This document shows, piece by piece, positions 7,190 through 11,610 of a DNA stretch of 11,610 nucleotides. The first letter of the stretch is position 1. Every line of letters starts with the position of its first letter. Location: the NCBI GenBank assembly GCA_949747725.1, contig CATKFJ010000150.1:1-11610 (forward strand), in the 5' to 3' direction. The notes beneath the pieces are model-generated. The model worked only from the letters and a program-made list of their open reading frames with translations. It ran no database searches and was not told the DNA's origin. The translations under genes were made by a program, and so were the position numbers. This DNA is from an uncultured bacterium (GTDB taxonomy: Bacteria > Bacillota > Clostridia > Christensenellales > Pumilibacteraceae).

Positions 7190-7567
7190 CTACTTTTTAA
7201 GTTCGTATCCGTGTTTGCTCGACAGTCCGTTTTGTCTATCGTAGTTTTCTTTATTCTTCTTAAGATAAATGTCGAACAGCTCGTCCGCCGTCATGCCGCT
7301 GTCTATGCACATCCCTAAAAAGAAGTGCAACACGTCCACTATTTCCTCTTTGAGTTTCGCGTCGTCGATATCCGAAGGATTCTTCCACCATTTGTATTTG
7401 GCTTCTTCCACCACTTCGCCAAGCTCTACCATGAGCGCAAGCGCCTTTTTGCAAACCCATTCGCCGCGCGTAAAATCAAGACCGCGATTTTCTCTTATGT
7501 ACGAATCAAGCCCCGACTGCATGCGGAACAGCACATCGAGCTTATCTTCTTTCTTTTGTTCTTCCAT
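7190..7567 (-). CDS. Dimeric dUTPase / MazG-like NTP pyrophosphohydrolase
   Basis: The 125-residue product fits the all-alpha NTP pyrophosphohydrolase fold, closest to the dimeric dUTPase family that hydrolyses dUTP (and dUDP) to dUMP and keeps uracil out of DNA. Visible motifs are LFRMQSGLDSYI near the N-terminus, the metal-binding ELGEVVEE (E48, E51, E54/E55), KWWKNP (59-64), and the second acidic motif EEIVDVLHFFLG (E74/E75, D78). The C-terminal KNKENYDRQNG matches the family's KNxxNxxRQ pattern. A clear AGGAG lies seven bases before the ATG, and the gene starts 23 bases after the M16 protease gene, so it probably belongs to the pnp group. A related dCTPase or other MazG-like specificity cannot be excluded. 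Confidence 0.8.
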   Translation of the reverse strand: MEEQKKEDKLDVLFRMQSGLDSYIRENRGLDFTRGEWVCKKALALMVELGEVVEEAKYKWWKNPSDIDDAKLKEEIVDVLHFFLGMCIDSGMTADELFDIYLKKNKENYDRQNGLSSKHGYELKK

Positions 7568-7590
7568 GACATTGCTCCTTTGATTAATGT

Positions 7591-8844
7591 TCAGTTATAA
7601 AAGATGTCGTCAATCGCCTTAGGCGGTTTTTTACCGGCATACGCTATTGCGGCACGGCTTGCAAACAGTTCGCGCGCGAGCGTATTTATTTTATCCACCG
7701 TTATCGCGTCGATGCGTTCTATCAGCGCGTCAAGATCGTAATCTATACCCAACAGCACGCGTCTGCGCATGAGCGCGAGCATATAATTCATCGGGTTTTC
7801 CTTGCCGAACATTGCCGCAACTTTAAGCTGCGTTTTGGCTTTTTCCGCCTCGTCTTCCGTTACGCCGTCATGCACAAGCTTATCTATCTCGTTCTTTATT
7901 GCGCGAACCGCGTCCACGGTATTCTTAACGTTTACGTTTGCGCAAACGGAAAACAAACTGTTTGTTTTACCCATCCACGGCGAAGTATAAACGCTGTACA
8001 CAAGCCCCATTTTTTCGCGCAAGCGCTGAAAAAGCCGCGAACTCATACCGTTGCCGAGAATACAGTCTATAGCCGAAAGAGTGGGCGCGCGCGCGTCGCC
8101 GAGCGGCATTGTCGGAAACGCGATTGAAAGTTCCGACTGTTCGTAATTGTGTATATATTCACCGTAACCGTCGTAAAAGGCTTGCGCGGCGAGCGTCTGC
8201 GGCGGAGTGAACGGCGCGGAAATCAGTTCGGGCATATACTTATCGACAAGCGCCCGCGCCGCATCATCGTCGATATTTCACACAAGCGCCACCACCGTAT
8301 TGCTCGGCAGATAATTGCGCGATTTGTACGCAAGTATATCGTCTTTTCCGAACCGCGAAACATTATCCTTTGTTCCGAGGATCTCCATACCGAGCGAACC
8401 GTTGCGGAACGCCGTCGCGTACAACAGATCGTAACACACTCCGTCGGGCTCGTCCTTGCTCATATTGATCTCTTCCAATATAACCTTGCGCTCGCGGTCA
8501 AGCTCTCGCGCGCCGTAAGACGATCGAACAAACAAATCGGACAGTACGTCGAAGCACTGTTCCAACTTCTCGTCTATCGACTTAAAATAAAAGCATGTAT
8601 ATTCCTTGCCCGTAAAAGCGTTGTATGTCGCGCCCATTCGGTCGAACTCGGAAACAATATTCTCTGCGGTGCGCTTTTGCGTACCCTTAAATTGCATGTG
8701 CTCGATAAAATGCGAGATGCCGTTATTTTCGGGCGTTTCGTACGCGCTCCCCGTTCCTACCACTATCCCTGCCGTTACCGAACGCAACGACGTGTTTCTC
8801 TCTACTATTAAAGTCAATCCGCTGTCGTATTTTTTTACTGTCAT
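7591..8844 (-). pseudogene. M16 zinc metalloprotease (YmxG/MlpA-like), interrupted by an in-frame TGA
   Basis: Read through, this frame gives a 417-codon M16B peptidase of normal length. The N-terminal half has the inverted zinc motif HFIEH (45-49) and the third ligand region VILEEI (E124/E125). The C-terminal half has the substrate-binding LFQRLREKMGLVYS segment. Codon 189 (8278-8280) is TGA, and the same frame continues with NIDDDAARALV. The family has Gly at this point (V-x-G-N-V/I-D), so a single GGA-to-TGA change explains it. Reading frame and similarity are intact on both sides. If real, it yields a 188-residue N-terminal fragment with all zinc ligands but no C-terminal half, and is probably inactive. 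The ATG at 8235 has no ribosome binding site to restart translation. Sequencing or assembly error is possible. Position after the deacetylase matches ylxY-mlpA in Bacillus. Confidence 0.8.
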
Positions 8845-8879
8845 GGTTATCCCTATTCTAAATGGATTAAATATATCTG

Positions 8880-8894
8880 CCGATCGCCGATCGG
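8880..8894. repeat. Short palindrome between deacetylase and M16 genes
   Basis: CCGATCGCCGATCGG is a 6-bp perfect inverted repeat around a 3-base centre, in the 59-base gap between the two genes. On the minus strand (direction of transcription) no T-run follows, so a terminator is unlikely. It could be an operator or RNA hairpin, or chance. Confidence 0.4.
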
Positions 8895-8903
8895 AAAATT
8901 AAA

Positions 8904-9623
8904 TTAAAGACTGCTTTCCAGCACCTCGCCGACAGGCGCGACCTTAAGCCCGGCGGCAAACACCGATATAATTATGCGTTCCAACGCCTTGACCGTACAT
9001 TCGGTCGGATGCATAAGAATAAGATCGCCGCCCTTGAGATTTTTAGAAGCTCGCTTGTAAATAAGATCGCTGTCGTGATCGCGCCAATCTATAGTGTCGC
9101 GCGTCCACATTACGGTGCGATAACCGAGCTGCTCAGCTACGTCGAGCGTAGCATTGCCGAACGCTCCCGACGGCGGCGCGAAAAGCGTCATATCTACGTC
9201 GATAATATCCTTTACCGTTTCGTGCGCGGACTCGATCTCTTTGCGATTATAATCCTCGTCTATCTTGGAATGATCTTTATGATAATATCCGTGATTTCCG
9301 ATTTCGTGACCGGCGGCATGAATGCGTTTAAGCATTTCGGCATTGCCCTCCGCCCACGATCCGCCTACGAAAAACGTAGTCTTAACGTTGTATCTATCGA
9401 AAATATCGAGCATGGGCTGAATATACTCCGTACCCCAATACACGTTTACCATAAGCGATACTTTGGTATCAGACTTGCCCGAATAGTAAGGCTCGGCGCT
9501 CTGCGCACCGGCTTTGGTAGCGCCCACGCTGACAGTAACGAACAGTAACGCCGCAACCGTCGCGCATATAACTATATTGCCCAAAACCAGGCGAAAAAAT
9601 TTTGCTTTATCGATATTCAACAT
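8904..9623 (-). CDS. Membrane-anchored NodB-type polysaccharide deacetylase homologue (YlxY/PdaB-like), probably catalytically altered
   Basis: The 239-residue protein has one N-terminal hydrophobic segment (about 13-33), acting as a signal anchor, then a carbohydrate esterase 4 (NodB) domain from about residue 53. Family members remove N-acetyl groups from cell-wall polysaccharides outside the membrane. Motif 2 is intact (H111-GYY-H115), as are motif 4 (MWTRDTIDW, 172-180) and motif 5 (LILMH, 201-205), while motif 3 reads APPSG (149-153) instead of RPPxG. Motif 1, normally TFDxD-W-G in this subfamily, is MVNVYWG (58-64). The catalytic-base Asp is Asn60 and the metal-ligand Asp is Tyr62. Loss of activity is inferred. 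It follows pnp as ylxY does in Bacillus. The start is ATG with GGGGGG five bases upstream, inside a potential hairpin. Confidence 0.88.
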   Translation of the reverse strand: MLNIDKAKFFRLVLGNIVICATVAALLFVTVSVGATKAGAQSAEPYYSGKSDTKVSLMVNVYWGTEYIQPMLDIFDRYNVKTTFFVGGSWAEGNAEMLKRIHAAGHEIGNHGYYHKDHSKIDEDYNRKEIESAHETVKDIIDVDMTLFAPPSGAFGNATLDVAEQLGYRTVMWTRDTIDWRDHDSDLIYKRASKNLKGGDLILMHPTECTVKALERIIISVFAAGLKVAPVGEVLESSL

Positions 9624-9662
9624 AAAAACCCCCCGTTTATTTATATTTAGCCCGAGGTTTTT
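9624..9662 (-). promoter_or_regulatory. Potential hairpin covering the deacetylase ribosome binding site
   Basis: In the 66-base gap after pnp, the minus strand has AAAAACCTC (9654-9662) able to pair with GGGGTTTTT (9624-9632) over nine pairs, including one U-G pair, around a 21-base AT-rich loop. The right arm contains part of the G-run that serves as ribosome binding site and ends in TTTTT directly before the ATG. It could act as a weak intrinsic terminator of pnp or as a structure that limits translation of the next gene. Half the stem is A-T, so stability is modest. Confidence 0.4.
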
Positions 9663-9689
9663 TTAGTCTATATCTTTCTATATTCAGCT

Positions 9690-11610
9690 TTATTTATTGT
9701 CGTTGGGCTTTTTGTCGCGGCGCGGCCCGTTTTTGCGCGGACGATCGCCGTGGGGACGATCACCGTGAGAACGGCGTTCGTGCGATTCTTCGCTCCACTC
9801 GCCTTCGGGCGCTTTCTCGATAGGCGTACCCGTAAGTTTTTCCACAAGCTTAAGATCTATCTTGCCCTGTTTGGTGAAGCTTACGACTTCGACTTTTACC
9901 GTGTCGCCTTCGTTGAGCGCTTCGGAAACGGCGTTCAAACGCTTGCCTACGAACTTACCGAGCTTGGCGATGTGTATCATACCGTCGCGTCCCGGCGCAA
10001 GCTCTACGAACGCGCCGAGGTCGTCGCGAACGGTAACGACGGGACCTTCGTAAATATCGCCGATTTCGGGATCTTTAACGATATTGAGAATTATCTCTTT
10101 GGCTTTCGCTGTCATCGCTTGGTCTACGCCGGCAATGAACACCCTGCCGTCTTCCTCGATATCGATCTTAACGCCGGTTTCGTCAACGATCTTATTGATC
10201 GTTTTACCCGACTTGCCGATAACGTCGCCGATCTTTTCGGGATCGATGTTGAACATAATGATCTTGGGCGCGTACTGCGAAAGCTCTTCGCGCGGCTTGT
10301 CCAATACTGCAAGCATCTTGCCGAGAATATGCAATCTGCCGACGCGCGCCTGTTCGAGCGCGGTACGAAGTATTTTCTCGTCTATGCCCTTGATCTTGAT
10401 ATCCATTTGGATAGCGGTTATACCGTTCTCGGTACCGGCTACCTTAAAGTCCATATCGCCGAGGAAGTCCTCTAAGCCCTGAATGTCCGAAAGTATGGCA
10501 AGCTTATTCTTAGCCTCGTCCTTTATAAGTCCCATAGCGATACCGGCAACGGGCGCCTTGATGGGAACGCCTGCGTCCATAAGCGACAACGTGCTGCCGC
10601 AAACGCTCGCCTGCGACGTAGAGCCGTTGGACGAAAGTATCTCGGATACCACGCGAATGGTATACGGGAAGACGTCTTCCGACGGAATAACGGGTTCGAG
10701 CGCGCGCTCGGCAAGCGCACCGTGACCTATTTCGCGCCGACCGGGCGCGCGAAGCGGCTTTGCTTCGCCCGTAGAATACGGCGGCATGTTGTACTGATGC
10801 ATATAGCGCTTGGTTTCTTCGTCGTCGAGGTTATCGAGCTTTTGCGCATCGCCCGACGTTCCGAGCGTACAAATAGAAAGCGCCTGCGACTGACCGCGCG
10901 TAAACACAGCCGAGCCGTGCGTTCTGGGAAGAACGCCCACTTCGCACCAAATATCGCGGATATCGGTGGTTTTACGTCCGTCGGGACGGATGCCCTTATC
11001 CAATATCTTTGCGCGTACCTTTTCCTTTGTCATATAGTACAAGGTATCGCCTATCTCGCGTTCGCGCCCCTCGAACTCTTCCTTGAAGTGTTCCATAACG
11101 TCGGCTTGAACCGCGTCTTGATTCTCTTGAGGCTCGGTGCGGTCAAACGTATCGAGCGCTTTATCGAGCTTTTTGTCGGCGTACTTGCGCACCGCTTTAT
11201 CGACGTCCTCGCCGATATGGTAAAGCTCCATATCAAGCTTCTTCTTGCCGACTTTTTTGACTATGTCGTTGATGAACTTGACCTGCTTTTTGATCTCTTC
11301 GTGAGCAAAAAGTATACCGCCGAGCATTTCCTCTTCGGAAATCTCCTGCGCGCCGGCTTCAACCATCATGATAGCGTCGGCAGTACCCGAAACATATACG
11401 TGCATAGTGCTTTTTGCGCGCTGCTCGTTGTCGGGGTTGATGACGTACTTGCCGTCTACACAGCCCACTACTACCGAGCCGGTGGGTCCCATAAACGGTA
11501 TATCCGAAATGGAAAGAGCTATCGAGCTGCCGAGCATGCCGAACACTTCGGGCGGTATATTTGTATCTACCGAAAGCGCGGTCGCTACGACCGACACGTC
11601 GTTGAACAAG
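9690..11610 (-). CDS. pnp: Polyribonucleotide nucleotidyltransferase (PNPase), 5' end outside the window
   Basis: This trimeric 3'-to-5' exoribonuclease uses phosphate to degrade RNA and can add tails in reverse. The first visible residues (FNDVSVVATALS) lie inside the first RNase PH domain, so the N-terminus is cut off by the window edge. About 639 residues remain. The helical linker is at about 90-200, and the second, catalytic RNase PH domain at about 205-445 carries FTRGQSQAL and GDMDFKVAGT (384-393, active-site aspartates present). A KH domain has the GxxG loop in VIGKSGKT (463-470), and an S1 domain spans about 518-590. The tail from about 600 is hydrophilic and basic with a repeated HGDRP unit (615-624), which probably helps bind RNA (inference). 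The stop is TAA. It leads the right-hand gene group. Confidence 0.97.
   Translation of the reverse strand, partial: LFNDVSVVATALSVDTNIPPEVFGMLGSSIALSISDIPFMGPTGSVVVGCVDGKYVINPDNEQRAKSTMHVYVSGTADAIMMVEAGAQEISEEEMLGGILFAHEEIKKQVKFINDIVKKVGKKKLDMELYHIGEDVDKAVRKYADKKLDKALDTFDRTEPQENQDAVQADVMEHFKEEFEGREREIGDTLYYMTKEKVRAKILDKGIRPDGRKTTDIRDIWCEVGVLPRTHGSAVFTRGQSQALSICTLGTSGDAQKLDNLDDEETKRYMHQYNMPPYSTGEAKPLRAPGRREIGHGALAERALEPVIPSEDVFPYTIRVVSEILSSNGSTSQASVCGSTLSLMDAGVPIKAPVAGIAMGLIKDEAKNKLAILSDIQGLEDFLGDMDFKVAGTENGITAIQMDIKIKGIDEKILRTALEQARVGRLHILGKMLAVLDKPREELSQYAPKIIMFNIDPEKIGDVIGKSGKTINKIVDETGVKIDIEEDGRVFIAGVDQAMTAKAKEIILNIVKDPEIGDIYEGPVVTVRDDLGAFVELAPGRDGMIHIAKLGKFVGKRLNAVSEALNEGDTVKVEVVSFTKQGKIDLKLVEKLTGTPIEKAPEGEWSEESHERRSHGDRPHGDRPRKNGPRRDKKPNDNK

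Noticed and set aside
7111..7200. Small plus-strand frame of 29 codons starting MNVNIFDNRS
   Set aside because: It is the only plus-strand candidate in the gap, with a weak AGG upstream, but it overlaps the dUTPase gene end, has no recognisable similarity and is short enough to be chance.
8235..8235. Second half of the M16 gene as an independent gene starting at ATG 8235
   Set aside because: No ribosome binding site precedes it, and the coding similarity runs unbroken upstream to the TGA, so it is the rest of one interrupted gene.
8278..8280. UGA recoded as glycine or selenocysteine
   Set aside because: pgsA, rimO and the M16 gene itself end in well-placed TGA stops, and the pgsA TGA overlaps the cinA start. 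The family has Gly, not Cys, at this codon. A nonsense change or sequence error is simpler.
9750..10475. Plus-strand open frame (241 codons) opposite pnp
   Set aside because: It is antisense to the PNPase KH, S1 and catalytic domains. It shows no motifs of its own.

Overview
This window reads as ordinary chromosomal DNA from an uncultured low-to-mid GC Bacillota, most likely Clostridia. Every convincing gene lies on the minus strand, so transcription runs from high to low coordinates: pnp (5' end missing) > NodB-type polysaccharide deacetylase > M16 zinc protease (broken by an in-frame stop) > dimeric dUTPase/MazG-like NTP pyrophosphohydrolase > remnant of a YjbR-like gene > [promoter] > ftsK/spoIIIE > rimO > pgsA > cinA > recA (first 55 codons only). 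From general knowledge of these genomes, this resembles a compressed form of the Bacillus/Clostridium arrangement pnpA-ylxY-mlpA ... spoIIIE ... pgsA-cinA-recA.

Right part (about 7190-11610): the pnp-led group covers RNA turnover, a membrane-anchored cell-envelope deacetylase fold, an M16 peptidase and a nucleotide-pool enzyme. The deacetylase has lost both motif-1 aspartates. The peptidase carries a TGA where its family has glycine. Middle gap (6865-7189): it holds a well-formed sigma-A type promoter for ftsK, an AT-rich dyad just upstream of it, and a 31-codon relic of a YjbR/MmcQ-like C-terminus. Left part (18-6864): an ftsK-rimO-pgsA-cinA-recA run links chromosome translocation, ribosomal protein S12 modification, phospholipid synthesis, a very divergent CinA and recombination. 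pgsA and cinA are translationally coupled (TGATG).

The first 17 bases are not genomic. They match the Illumina TruSeq adapter end and interrupt recA exactly where homologues continue with Gly, so this is a contig end with untrimmed adapter. Stop codons are TAA, TAG and TGA, consistent with the standard bacterial code.

I found no CRISPR array, RNA gene, insertion sequence, prophage or defence locus, and no clear sign of a new multi-gene system. The points worth a second look are single-gene oddities: the degenerate CinA N-terminus with a Gln/Ala-rich tail, the catalytically altered deacetylase, the interrupted peptidase, the gene relic, the long FtsK linker and the adapter artefact.
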